Assembly (NCBI RefSeq): GCF_032854445.1
Contig: NC_088296.1
Span: 10,140,706 to 10,204,705 of the forward strand
From: Liolophura sinensis
Lineage: Eukaryota; Mollusca; Polyplacophora; Chitonida; Chitonidae
DNA: 64,000 nucleotides
Direction of reading: 5' to 3'
The notes beneath the pieces were generated by a model. The model was not told the DNA's origin. It searched no databases and was given only the letters and a program-made list of their open reading frames with translations. Made by a program: the position numbers and the translations under genes. How positions within the stretch are numbered: the stretch's first letter is position 1; each line of letters opens with the position of its first letter. Positions 52,601-63,794 of the stretch are shown here, piece after piece.

Positions 52601-55600
52601 AGTTGAAAGAGTTCTGAGTCGGTTTGGTATATTGTCTGGAGATCTAACTTCTGTACCGTCTCCAAATACATTGGTATAGTGAAAATAGCATCCGCTCACT
52701 TCTGCATCGGATAAGACTTGACGTATGGCGTTGTGCGCGACAAACTTGCAGTCATTTTGGAAGCGTGATACCTCGAGTTTGATGTCGGATGTTTTAGGTG
52801 GCAAATATCAGAGGTTCCTAATATATATCTTAGTTGCGCATTGATTGCAGCTGTCAACATATCCAACGTGGCCATACAATTCAATGCCATGAATATACAG
52901 CCCCAAGCCTCGGGTTAAGCAGTATTAGACACAATCATGAAGCAGAGTGACACAGACTGTAACAGAAACTGTAATGTATAAATAGGTCATAGTTGATTTA
53001 GGGCCTTAATTCTGATTTGTGAGTATTGGTCAGTCAGAAATATGATGCCTGTGTGCACAGTGTAGTTAATTGTGGTCAGTTTTGTTAAGTCTTAGCATAA
53101 AAGTGAGTTTCGTCTGTTCGATTTAGTTTGCTTGTCATAGGAAATTGCCTAGTAGCTGAATGTATTGAAATTTTGTTGTGGTTTGTAATTTACAGTAAAC
53201 GGAAAACAAAATATATATTCCAAGGGAAATCAGTTTATAGTAGAGTGAAATGTGCACAACGCGTGATATTTGTATCTGACAAAACTGAACTACCTGCCTT
53301 ATACTTTGGTTATGTAAGTGCAGGATGTTGATCAATGTGTTGCCGTTAAACTGTATGTCCTGCCCTGCGTCTCATTTGAGTTATCTCCCCCTTACATGTT
53401 CTTTGGGCGTTTTTAAAATGTATTTATGTTTGAACATTCATTTATCAAATGAAATATTCTTTGTTTGTACTTTTGATCGTTTTAGTATTTTTGCTTGACA
53501 ATTAGCAGACCCAGCATAACCACTGTCATGCACATAGGGAAGCTGTCCTCAAAGTAAAACTCTCTGGAGAAGAGAATGTCTCGTCCCTTTTACAGGGGGT
53601 ACAGAAGGACCAGGAATTAAACCTGAAAGGACTGTTTTGCCTGCTTAGAAAGGGTCTATTTGTCAAGGGCCATGGTGCCGTTGTCCGCAATTTAATGGAC
53701 CTGATGAAGCTACGGGGAACAGAGTGGGGAAAAAACACCTCCAGAAATTGTGTATGAGGTTATTTTTCAGATGGGCTAAAATGTTCTTTGATCCCTTTTG
53801 TAGAGGTAAGAGAGGCTAAGTGGTACGCTATCCTAGCGGATGAAACAACAGACATTTCCAGAAAGGAACAGTTTCATATTTGAAGGTACGAGGTGCAGGA
53901 AGAGTCTCTAGGATTTTTCGAGGTGCCAGATATATCTAGCAACGCAATTACAAAGGCACTAAAAGATTTCCTTGTAAGGTGTAACCTAGACCTTCCGGGG
54001 ACAAGCCTATGATGGGGAGAAATTCGGGGTGTAGCAACTCATATACAGAACAAGGCTACATCAGTTCACTGTTTAGGGCATTGCATCAACATATGCCTTC
54101 TCGGACTACGAATTTGAACTTTGATATGGAATTCATGCCTGGAATATTCATTGTCTGCGCGGCATCATTAAAAACTGATGACCGCTTCTCTCTTGTGTGT
54201 TACCGGCTTTATTTCTTATTTGTATTATTTCTTACATACCTTTGTCTTTGGGAGTTAGTGTTAAACGTTGTCTTGGAAATGGATCTTGCGATTATCGACT
54301 TGGAACGCCCTTTACGGACTACGAATGGTATAGGAATGTTGGACTTAACGGTTATATTCAAGATGTGTCGCGGCAACGTAAGCCTATGCCAGATGCCCTG
54401 GACCTAGTATTTGAGACTTTAAAACTAACAAAATTTTCACCGAAGCGATCAGTAATCCTTTCACAAATGCTACACGATTTCTCAGACCACTTTGTCCAAC
54501 AGGTTTGCCTGTCAGAACCGGATCCTAGAGTGACACCTCCAATTACCAAGCCATATTGGACACTATGGCGGAAGTCAGACTTCACATAATAGATATGGGA
54601 GACGTGCCAGCGGACAAGCCGCTCTAATGGATAAGTTCAGCACATTTAGTCGATTGAAGATGGCTTACCATATTTTCGTTAGAGCCGAACAGCTATCCAT
54701 CAACCCACAAAGTAAAGACACTTCTGTCCAAAGCGCCTTCAAAACTGTTGCCTCGTTGGAGTCATTTTACAAGCAACAACGTAATGACAACGAGTTCCAG
54801 AAGTTTACAAGCAAGTTGTAGCTGAATCGGAGAGTATCACACACAGCCCAACAATTGCTAGGAAGAAGGTCTCACCAAGAAGAATCAAGGATGGTTCGGC
54901 GCATCTCCTTTTCCACTTCAGTGGAATCTACTCTGTGACTTGGAAAGTCTTCTGCGGGCAGCAAAGTCGTATGGATCAGACGTTGTCTTAGAACGCCTCA
55001 ATATCCAGTTGAAAATGCTACCTGACCTCTTCTAGCCGGAGACCAGTGTCTTTAGAGTAACCCACATAAGGATAATTTGCCGGGCCATGTCTTCTTCGAC
55101 CACAAAGAAACTTTTTTCTGAAGTTCATAAGCTCGTGAGGCTGTACTACTCCGTTCCCGTCACTTTAACCTCAGAGCGCACCATTCAGTGCTTAGACAAG
55201 TGAAGAGTTACCTTCGGTCAACAATGAGTGAGTGAGTGGTTGGGGTTTAACGTCGTACTTAACAATTTTTCAGTCATATGACGACGAACGAATCCTTAGG
55301 GAGTATGTAATGTGCCTCCTTGTCGCAGGACGGATCTCCACCGCTCATTTATCTAGTGCTGCTTCACTGAGACGACTCACCGAGGGCAAGTAAGCCGCAC
55401 CGCCCGAGCCATTATACTGATACGGGTCAACCAGTCGTTGCGCTATCCCCTTCATGCTGAACGCCTAGCGAGGAAGTTACAACTTTCTCTTTTTTAGAGT
55501 CTTATGTGTGACTCGACCCAGGATTGATCCTAAATCTACCGCTGTGCTTTCCGGGTCGGGCGGTCAGTAATAAGTCAGCAGAGGCACAATACTCTGATGT

Positions 55601-58600
55601 GCCATGCTACGAAGGACCGCACAGGCAAATTAGACCTGCAAGCTATAGCTAGAGAGTTTTAGTGAGCAAATGACTCTCGTAAAGTTCTTTGGTGTCTTCT
55701 TAACACGAGAAAGAGTATTTTGAAGCCAAATGCGCAGGCAGTCACCATTTTACTAAAGACCTTATTGTCGAACTCATTAGAATTGTCTTTTGTCTTTGTG
55801 GGATTCAATTTAACGGAAAATTTTTTTCGCACAATACTGTCTTAATTTTTGTTGAAAGATATTTAATTGAATACTTTGTACTTCGGACACCCTTAGTGAC
55901 TGTAGTATGAAAAGTAAATGTTGAATGAAAAGTTAAAAAACAAAGTATGGAAAGCGATTAGGGCATTAGTTCTCCATTATTTTGTGGATGGATACGCAGA
56001 GGTTTTATATTTCGGTCTTTCAAATGTTCAAATGCGTGTAGGTGAACACAGGAGCCCAAAGCTGCCGGGCTTTCCCCAGGACAGTCCCCTGGTTGACTGA
56101 ATTAGTGGCCTCCCCATGTTTGGTTTGCTTTTTCAGCCACTGCAGCTGTATCCAAACTGTATGTGCCCTGTTTGGCCAAGGGTCTGTTCTGAAGCAAGAA
56201 CGGCGACATGGATGTATGCGTCGAAACAGACATTTATATACCTGTCGTCAACCATTAAGGACGTTTGATGTCACGTATCGCGAGGCCAATTCCCATATTG
56301 GATTACTTATCCAGCACAGATCCTAGAGCCAAAAGTAAGTACCATGTAAATAATTTCATGCAAAGATCCGAAATATAAGAGCAATGGCACTAGCCTCTCA
56401 GGGAAGAATCCTTCATTCCGAAATAAGATGCCATCTGATTTGCCTGCGAGGTTCTAGAGTAAATTGAACGATGCTAACAGTCCGTCCTGCGGCAGTCCCA
56501 AAATGTTTATTTATTTATTTGATTGGTTTTTTTACGCCATACTCAAGAATATTTCCCTTATTCGACGGCGGTTAACATTATGGTGGGAGGAAACAGGGCA
56601 GACCCCAGGCCTTCCCACGCACGGCCGGAGAGGCAGTCAGCATGACCATGGACTTGAACTCACAGCGATTGCATTGGTGAGGGGCTTCTGGATCATTACG
56701 CCACCCTGGCGTGCTAAAACTCTCGACCACGGAGATTCCTTCCCCCCTCCAAAATGTCAATGATCTATCCTACGACAGGTCAAACGTCAAAATTAGGTAC
56801 CATGCCCACATGTATGTAGTTTTAACGAAAAATTGTTACTTGGAAATAGAATTGTCTCCCCTGCGAGGGGATAAAGGCCCAGCTTTTATTTCAAGGCTTT
56901 TTGTGGCATAAATTATATTGTCTAATATGTTGACCTGGATACAGAATTAGTGTCCATTTTAAGCTTTGTACCTCTAATTTTCTTGTTATATAGAAAAAGG
57001 CAACCCATTTTTTAAAATTCCAGTCAAGTAATAAGCGATCTTTTTGTCTTGCGTACAGGTTTTGACAAAATCCAGGTGAAGGCGATTTGAATTTTGGCAA
57101 GGATACACAGTTCATTTTTCAGTTATTGCTTTCTGCAGAGTGGGACATTGTGGGACATTGGGACAGGTAATGTGTTGTTCATTACGTGTCGATAGACGGT
57201 CCATTTATGTAATAGCTTTTGCAGTGTAATCTCAAACATGACAACGTGTAATTTTCCGCTCTTCTTTAAACGGCATATCGAATGTACCCTATCAAACTGA
57301 CTGCAATAGACGACGAGCAAAACGGATTGCATGTATGTGTGTGTGTGCGTGTTTGTATGCTTGGGGGTTAAGCTCAAACTAAACAATTATGACTGTTATA
57401 CACTGTGTCTTCGTGAGGCAGGGCAACTGTTGCTTCCAGTGAAGTGTCACGCCAAAGACACCAGAGATGATACCCCACCCAGTCACATTATACTGACACC
57501 GGTCCAACCACTCCTTTTTTTGTTGAGCGCCAAGTGAGGCAGCTTCAAGTAGTATTTCTAGAGTCTTTGGTATGACCACACCCGTGTGTGATACCGGATC
57601 TAGCCATTAGGTCGCGACCAGACATAATACGGTGTACATTTTAGCACGGCTTGGCGTGCTGAACTGGTTGTTGATATCACTGCAAGAGCGCAACATCTTG
57701 AATTGCTGAACCCCCCGTGATCTGTTCATATCCAATGAAGGGAAGAGGTTATACATGCAATAATATGTATTATTATGGGGACGGAATTCAAACTTAGAGC
57801 AGTGTGGAAATATTGTTGTGTTATCAACAAGTATCTTAATTATGAATGCTTTAATCATATATTGCATTCATTAATCGTTTAATCGCTTCCATATTGAGGT
57901 AACACTCACCTGCACATTCTCCTGTAGATGGCGATCTCTCTTTAGGTGAACACTCGCACAACTGTTTAAATGATAGGAATGGTTTGCTCCTCCAGAACAG
58001 GATTACCGGCTTACACGTAGTTTTGCCAGGACACTTTTGATTTTTAAGCTTGCAGATCTCTGTTCAAAGACAATGGTATTAAAATAGCTTTCTCTTCCCA
58101 GCGGAATGTTTTTTTTCTCTAAGAACGAGGTACGGTGTCTATTGCTCACTTGTCAGATCACGTCTCATATCAGAATGTATCACATAACAAACCTTTTGAT
58201 TTATTTATATAATTTATTTTTCACGTGATACTCAAGAATATTTCACTTATAAAACCACGGCCAGCAATTTTGTGTCAGCTAAACGGACAGAACCCTGCAG
58301 AAACATGCTATTGCAACTGCGACGAACGTAAGAGTTTAAAATGACAAACAGGTTTTGAGATATACCTGGCCAGAGAGATAGCAGGTGAAAATGGCGATGT
58401 TCATTACGCATGGCAAGCGCAACTTGCAAAATTTCTTCCAATTGTCAGACTGTGATGTAGCAATACTGTCTACAGGGCGAGAACTTGACTTGCTCAGTGC
58501 TGGAAATACTCGCTATCTGGGTTGTTAAATTGTGACGAACGTGTTTTCACATTACATTTATTATTACATCTATTTTTTACAATATTAAGTCTTGCAAAAA

Positions 58601-61600
58601 ATTGGAAACAACTTTTAAATACAGGTAGCATCTATTTATGTGACGACAGCGGTCATCATTTTTGCCCGAGGAATCCGGTTAGATCCTGAGAAAAACCCAC
58701 GACAGTGCGCAGGTTGTTGACAGACCTTCCGAAGATAAAGACAGCATGAGATGGACTTGAAAACACAGGTAGAACCTAAATTAGCTTTGGATTTAAATGA
58801 CATGACAATTTACATGTATTTCAGAGTATTAAAGACAAATTCTTGAACTTTGTGTTTTCAAAATGTAGCAAGCAGAACTGTAAGAATACTAAAGTTTTCT
58901 ATGGGGTTGGCTTACTTAGACAGATTTGACAAGAACTAAAATTTCAAAGTACGTGAGTTTTCTTCCTTACGGACAGCTTTTTACACAAAAGTTTTTGCAG
59001 GTAAATAATGCACACACATATAATTATTCTTAAGACTAAACCTTAAAATTAGTGAGTAAACAGACAGCATTAAATCCAATTTTAATTAAGTACATCTATA
59101 TCTTTTTTGTGCTGATAACTTACTGGAACAAAACAGCACATTACTTCTAGGCACACGTCAAAACCAGCATACCCTTGATTACAACGACATAAATGGCATG
59201 AATGTACGTGTATTTCAGAGCATTAACGACAAATCCTTGAACTTTGTGTTTTTAAAATGTTGCAAGCAGATCTGTAAGAATACTGAAGTTTTCTATGAAA
59301 TTGGCTTCGACATACATTTGACAAAAACTAAAAATCCAAGCTGACTTCTTTACTGACAGCTTTTTAACAGAAGTTTTTGCAAGTAATCAATGCACACACA
59401 TATAATTATTCTTAAAACGAAAGCTTAAAATCGTTGATTAAATATACAGCATTAGATGCAGTTTTAATTATGTGTAAGAATTATATCTGTTTATGCTGAT
59501 AACTTACTTGAACAAAATAGCACATTACTTCCAGGTACACGCCTTAAACCAGCATATTCTGGTTTACAATGACAAAAAACACCCTGCGTACATGATGTCC
59601 CATGTCCACATATTTTCCCGCCGCATTTCATAGCTTCCATACCTATAATAAGCACAAGGGGAACAACTAAATCAAATCAATGCAACATATTACACAAGCG
59701 AAAAGAAGAGTTATTTAGTCAAATAAGTAAATAAATCAATAATACAATGACTATTTCGTTATTATCACTGAAGAAAGCCCAAAAACATGTTCCAACATGT
59801 GGGCTTGTGATTTGCCACTAATTATACATTTACATGAAAAATAAGCTGGGGTAAAATAAAAAATAGCTGGAGTAAATTGACAAGAGGCCGTGTTCCACCG
59901 ATTACGTGTCAACAATTGCCAACCATCACACTCGTCGCTGCTCTGGATTTACTTGCTGCAGTGTACTTTAGTGTGATCTTTTATAGTATCATATAACATA
60001 TAGACAGTGTATTTCTGTCCTGTGATTCGGAGTCAGCCTTTCTTCTTTGTCTATGTTTGTGATTTTCTGGGATACAGTCGAAAACTAAATTGAGAGATTT
60101 AAAACCAAGTAATTTCAATGGCCTGTAAATCAAGAGATATAAACACTTTGTAAACTATGTAATCCTCAACAAACTGTAACCCCAGATATGCTCATTCCGT
60201 TGTGTTTTAGCTAACAACCATCTGCCTAAGTAGAACAAGAGATCCCGCCCGTTGATGAATAGCCTTACAAAAATCATTGATTTATTTCATTGCAATTTTA
60301 CGTCCTACTCGAGAATATTTCACTTAAACGAAATCATCGTGTCATCGTGTAAGCTTCGGGATGGCATAAATGTGGTTATGGAATTGCATGTCCTAGCCAT
60401 TTGCTTGGAAGCCACATGGGCTTTACTCGCAACATGTCTCGATACGTCGAACTTCCCGCCATGTCGAATAAATATATCAATCCAGCAATAAGAGCAATTC
60501 GCAAAGTGCTCTCTTTTCTCTGACGGACCTATGCCTGGGATTGCCGCATACTTGGCCAGGTACTTCTGAGAGTTACCAACTACTTTGTTGTGTCCTGCCG
60601 GTTAAGTTCCTTCCTCATGGGCTTTTCTTTTCGTCGCCATTGTTTAAGTCAACTGATTAACCTCGTTTCCGTCAACATATCGAAGAGGGTCTCGTGGGTA
60701 CTCGAAATTATTTCTCGACCAGAGCTGGACAGTGAGTAGAAATTACGATTTTCGACAACCCCATTCTAGACTCTCTATACCAAGTCAGGCCACCTCAGGC
60801 CACACAGTTACTTCTCAGAGAGGATCGAGAGGGTACTGACGGTGACCCAAGCCACATGTACCGATTAAAGCCTGTGCTGTGCGGTCATTCAAATGACAAT
60901 TATTTATTATATTATGAGCTTCATCTGCCCTTATCAAGAGGAAAGGGGGCACCATTACCCTTCAATATACCCTTACAATAGCAGTGATATACACACAGCA
61001 TCATAGCATTTCTTCTTGATCTAAAGAACAGTGTGACCTGTACCCATCCCATGAGACCTTCCTCCCTCCCAACAGACAGACAGCAGTCTCCCTTCCCAAC
61101 ATTGTTTAGCTGCCGCAACAGACGTGGTCCTGATCCCGTCTATCAAATGCGTGAAAATATGTTCTGGGCTGCAGAATGACTCCCACCTGTTTATATGCAG
61201 GCAGTTTACCTTAATTTTATTTCTAGATATATGGATTTAGAAATTGCGTAGAGTGTTAAATGCCATGCGTAGTTTTAGATTTACTTTGGCGTAGGATTTC
61301 TACTGTTTGGCGTATTTGCGTATTGGGTAAAACTTTTGTGTATAAAATACGCCAAAATACGCAGGGTAGGCAGGTCTGGTGTACGGTAACAGGTAAAACG
61401 TGTAGCTGCTAATGTCAATACACAAGTTTTCAGATCGCTCCGTTAAGGTCGACAAAGACGAAAATACACTGTACGTAAACGAGGAAATTTTTTTCACCTG
61501 CCCTAGCTCTAACACGATTACACTACAGGTATAACTTACCTGGGACACATATCGATGTCAGAATGGCTAATGGAATGAGAATCTCTCCCCAGCGTCTTGT

Positions 61601-61618
61601 GGGCTTCTGAGATTCCAT
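46218..61618 (-). CDS. Gene C: single-pass EGF-domain receptor (8 exons, 447 codons)
   Basis: Joining 61618-61540, 59642-59508, 58059-57910, 50500-50372, 49898-49779, 48093-47959, 46985-46865 and 46692-46218 gives 1344 nt, exactly 448 codons with stop, with GT/AG at every junction. Order: signal peptide (1-26), EGF-like (27-71), Cys-rich (72-121), EGF-like (122-164), Cys-rich (165-204), one calcium-binding EGF (205-249), stem, transmembrane helix (about 265-289) containing an Asp at 274, and a 158-residue tail. Compared with gene A it has two EGF-like/Cys-rich pairs instead of one and a single calcium-binding EGF instead of five. The EGF exon at 47514-47646 is dead and must be skipped, which phase 1-1 allows. 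A surface receptor is well supported; function is unknown. Confidence 0.78.
46865..46985 (-). CDS. Gene C exon 7: stem and transmembrane helix
   Basis: 121 nt, phase 1 to 2. Stem [17 protein letters not shown], helix [18 protein letters not shown]... Gene A has Gly where gene C has Asp (GGC to GAC), placing an acidic residue near the upper third of the helix. Confidence 0.88.
47514..47646 (-). pseudogene. Dead EGF exon in gene C
   Basis: It keeps [18 protein letters not shown] but then loses 2 bp (TGTACACACGATGGG where intact copies have TGTACAAACACGGTGGG), shifting the frame to a nearby stop. The acceptor is also gone: intact copies have cag before ATATTGA, and this one reads aagctt. Donor gtaag remains. 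Counterpart: 27515-27649. Confidence 0.85.
47959..48093 (-). CDS. Gene C exon 6: calcium-binding EGF domain
   Basis: 135 nt, phase 1-1, [18 protein letters not shown]... with six cysteines. Acceptor ccag and donor gtaag. It is the only live calcium-binding EGF in gene C; its counterpart in gene B is the relic at 27869-27934. Confidence 0.85.
48154..49342 (+). pseudogene. LINE (non-LTR retrotransposon) remnant, unit 2
   Basis: 48154-48369 is open and carries [20 protein letters not shown], the WFxSYLxNRxQ block of non-LTR reverse transcriptases, then [13 protein letters not shown] later frame gives [10 protein letters not shown] (a decayed YADD box near 48410), [20 protein letters not shown] and [17 protein letters not shown]. 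49150-49342 continues with the C-terminal region and is cut by a SINE, resuming at 49612. There are many stops. The element lies antisense in a gene C intron. Confidence 0.8.
49343..49611 (+). mobile_element. Full-length SINE (family 2) with 12-bp target duplication
   Basis: Target duplication 'cataaccaattt' at 49331-49342 and 49612-49623; unit 1 has the empty site near 29004-29015. The tRNA head 'gtggcttagtcggttagcgc' (A box) and 'gttcaagtcc' (B box) are followed by the conserved body and a (AAAT)n tail. It is the best reference copy in the window for the other family 2 fragments. Confidence 0.93.
49779..49898 (-). CDS. Gene C exon 5: Cys-rich module
   Basis: 120 nt, phase 1-1: [16 protein letters not shown]...MCLCSAGA...AKGQCL with six cysteines; donor gtgag, acceptor acag. 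Confidence 0.85.
50372..50500 (-). CDS. Gene C exon 4: EGF-like module
   Basis: 129 nt, phase 1-1: [17 protein letters not shown]... with six cysteines; donor gtgag, acceptor cacag. It directly precedes the Cys-rich exon, as in gene A exons 2-3. Confidence 0.85.
50843..51202 (+). mobile_element. Full-length SINE (family 1), unit 2
   Basis: Same insertion as 30245-30604; target duplication at 50830-50842 and 51203-51215, with one change. Confidence 0.88.
51574..51870 (+). pseudogene. THAP-like remnant, unit 2
   Basis: Copy of 30980-31275, again [11 protein letters not shown] followed by a broken frame. Confidence 0.5.
52285..52804 (-). pseudogene. MULE transposase remnant, unit 2
   Basis: 52804-52436 reads 122 codons including [20 protein letters not shown]. 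The frame then shifts to 52530-52285 with [12 protein letters not shown]; here the EGWH motif is intact, whereas unit 1 has EEWH. Confidence 0.8.
52805..53790. repeat. Dispersed repeat and unrecognised intron sequence
   Basis: 52805-52935 is the copy of 32222-32345. The remainder is collinear with 32345-33230 and has no gene; unit 2 lacks about 25 bp near 53718 present in unit 1 at 33140. Confidence 0.5.
53790..55740 (+). pseudogene. Decayed hAT transposase body, unit 2
   Basis: Copy of 33200-35190 with the same 254-bp insert (about 54107-54360) and the same SINE (55226-55561); it carries the same early stops. Blocks [23 protein letters not shown] and [11 protein letters not shown] are visible. 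Confidence 0.8.
55226..55561 (-). mobile_element. Full-length SINE (family 1) in hAT remnant, unit 2
   Basis: Same insertion as 34667-35002. Confidence 0.85.
56498..57047 (-). mobile_element. SINE (family 2) and flanking DNA present only in unit 2
   Basis: 56500-56745 is an antisense family 2 SINE, nearly complete, bracketed by 'ccaaaatgt' on both sides. A further 300 bp to about 57047 has no counterpart in unit 1, which joins 'gcggcagtc' directly to 'ttgcgtacagg' near 35942. Either unit 1 lost the block or it entered unit 2 together with the SINE. Confidence 0.75.
57363..57640 (-). repeat. tRNA-derived SINE (family 3), unit 2
   Basis: Copy of 36272-36530, preceded by the same TG-rich tract. 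Confidence 0.65.
57910..58059 (-). CDS. Gene C exon 3: Cys-rich module
   Basis: 150 nt, phase 1-1: [16 protein letters not shown]...[18 protein letters not shown] with six cysteines; donor gtgag, acceptor aacag. The codon that is TGA in gene B is TGC here. Confidence 0.85.
59118..59195 (-). pseudogene. Half EGF-like exon relic, unit 2
   Basis: Copy of 38023-38094, so the 390-bp tandem repeat predates the unit duplication. Confidence 0.72.
59508..59642 (-). CDS. Gene C exon 2: EGF-like module
   Basis: 135 nt, phase 1-1: [18 protein letters not shown]... then [10 protein letters not shown], with six cysteines; donor gtaag, acceptor atag. Confidence 0.85.
60320..60640 (-). pseudogene. BED-type hAT N-terminus, unit 2, with stop
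   Basis: Copy of 39217-39537; codon 13 is TAA (60602-60604) where unit 1 has TCA, and CNSQKY reads GNSQKY. Confidence 0.75.
61540..61618 (-). CDS. Gene C exon 1: signal peptide
   Basis: ATG at 61618; [19 protein letters not shown] then LTSICVP; donor gtaag at 61535-61539; phase 1. Confidence 0.85.
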
Positions 61619-61703
61619 GAGTGTCTGCTGTCAGGATCCCTACAAAGTGGGCTCTTATCTGGTTCTTCACAATTACAAACCTAGACAGCCGGATCCACAC
61701 CTA

Positions 61704-61724
61704 TAAGCTTTTAGCTATATGCGC
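61704..61724 (-). promoter_or_regulatory. Conserved promoter-like block, gene C
   Basis: Same block as at 23875-23895; 86 bp upstream of the gene C ATG. Confidence 0.45.
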
Positions 61725-62158
61725 AGGTATGTGACGGTCCTTATGCAGAGGTCGGTACACATGAAATTTAAACGGGTCGTCGGCTTTGTGATGGTACTTC
61801 CTTGTTTTTTTCAAAAGTAAGCTCTCCGCAGCTGTAAAAGTCTGAAATCCCCTGGGAACTGTACTTTTGTTACTGCAAGAATTGACACAGGTTCATATTT
61901 GGTTTAAGTTAAAGGGCGCGTCACAATATTGTTGGGGCTAAAAAGTCCTCAGTGTGGTGTCCTTGTTGACATGTTTGCCCCGTGCTGCAGAACCTTTGTA
62001 AATTTATTTACTCTGTGCTACAATGACATTACTGACTTTTTTATACTCGTTCCTGATAACGTTTCTTATGACCAATGACGTCTGACAAATTGTAAGTACC
62101 ATCATTACATTTTACCCATTTATGTTTCCTTCTAGGGACTTCTAGCCTGAGTATTTAG

Positions 62159-62563
62159 CTCGTCATTTTCGAACTGTATCTAATACCGCTTAACCTGGGA
62201 CTAGCGGCCATAAAGGTAGCCATGCCCATTACATCTGCATGATGTCTTTATGAACAGTTGCAATCAAAGGACGACTGAGATACCTTGTTTAATTGTTATT
62301 TGACTTGGAACTCATTCATGGACTACGAATTTGAACTTTGATATGGAATTCATACCTGGAATATCCACTGTCTGCCCGGCATCATTGAAAACTGATGACC
62401 GCTTCTCTCTTGTGTGTTACCGGCTTTATTTCCTATATGTATTTCTTACATGCCTTTGTCTTTGGGAACTAATGTTAAACGTTGTTTTGGAAATGGGTCT
62501 TGCGATTATCGGCTTGAAACGCCCTTTACGGACTACGAATGGTATACGAATGTCGGACGCTTA
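62159..62563. mobile_element. 408-bp-type element, unit 3 copy
   Basis: Same insertion site and target duplication as 41063-41470 ('tatttag' before and after); about 405 bp. Confidence 0.88.
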
Positions 62564-62589
62564 TATTTAGAATAGAACCCTAGTTGGGG

Positions 62590-63195
62590 TGAATAGACTT
62601 CAGACAAACCTTAACCTCAGACAAATCCTAATGTCTGACAAACCTTCACCTAAAAAAACATAACCCAATACAAAAGTTTACTTGTGTTAAACCTCTGATA
62701 CACCTTAAACCTGAAGCAAGCCTTAAGCCGTAAACCTTAAACCTGAAGCAAACTTTAACCCCAAACAAACTTCACCATGACAAAGCTCAAGCTGGGACAA
62801 ACCTTAACTTTAGACATACTTTAAACCTCCGACCAGCCTCAAACAAACCCCGACTTCAGATAAATCTTAAACTGCAGACCGGCGTCAAACAAACCAATTC
62901 AGGTAAACTTTAAATCTCAGATCAGCCTCAAACAGATCATGACTTCCGAAATACCTTAACCTTAGACGTCTCAAACAAACCATGACTTCAGACAAACCTT
63001 AACCTCAGACAAGCCTCAAACACACGATAACTTCAGAAAAACGTTAGCCTCCGACAAGCTTCAAACATACCACGACTTGAAACAAACCTTCACTTCACAC
63101 CAGCCTCAAATAAACCTCAACATTAGACAAAAGTTCACCTCAGGCAAGCCTCAAACAAACCATGACTTTAGAAAAATGTTCACTAGAGGCAAGTT
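62590..63195. repeat. Minisatellite, period about 46 bp (unit 3)
   Basis: Very similar in copy order to the unit 2 array at 41490-42095. Confidence 0.85.
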
Positions 63196-63356
63196 TTGCG
63201 CGTGGGGCAGCGCTTATGATACATGAAGCATAATAATGCAGACATATGTCATGGCCCAGCTTTACTTGCATTTATTTTTTAAATACACTCTATACAACTG
63301 ATATCATTTTTTTCTCCTGTCTTAGCTCAAATATTTCCAAATTTGATTTAACTCAC

Positions 63357-63435
63357 CAAAAATACATGTGGCCGTCAGAATGACCAGTGGAATCAGAATA
63401 AGTCCCCAACGTCTTGGAAGCCTTAGAGATTCCAT
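63357..63435 (-). CDS. Orphan gene-A-type signal-peptide exon, unit 3
   Basis: ATG at 63435, [19 protein letters not shown]..., donor gtgag at 63352-63356, phase 1. It could be an alternative first exon for gene C, about 1.8 kb upstream of its own first exon. The promoter-like block is at 63495-63515. Confidence 0.6.
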
Positions 63436-63794
63436 GATTGTCTGCTGTCACAATTATAAACAGGACTATACCAATACAGCCTGGTCCACACAGTTAAGCT
63501 TTTAGCTATATGTGCACATATGTGTATGCAGTTATGCAGAAGTCGGTAAACATAAGCCTTTGTGGCTGTGCTTCCTTCTTGTGTCAAAAGTAAGCCCACT
63601 GCTCCTGTAAAGGTATGAAGTCATGTGTACCCTACCTGTGCGACCTAACTTTGTACACATACGCCTGTGTGGTAGGATGTGTGGTGTGATCTGGAAAGAG
63701 AGCCATATACGACATTATAATACGCACAGTTCTGCTTAACCCGGGACTAGTGACTGTGTGTTCACTGTGTTGAATTAAATTACTACGTGGAAAT

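Larger units (their letters stand above)
40800..61885. repeat. Segmental tandem duplication, unit 2
   Basis: About 21.1 kb, collinear with unit 1 throughout and very similar in exons, introns and embedded elements. It contains the orphan first exon at 42852-42930 and gene C. Confidence 0.9.
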
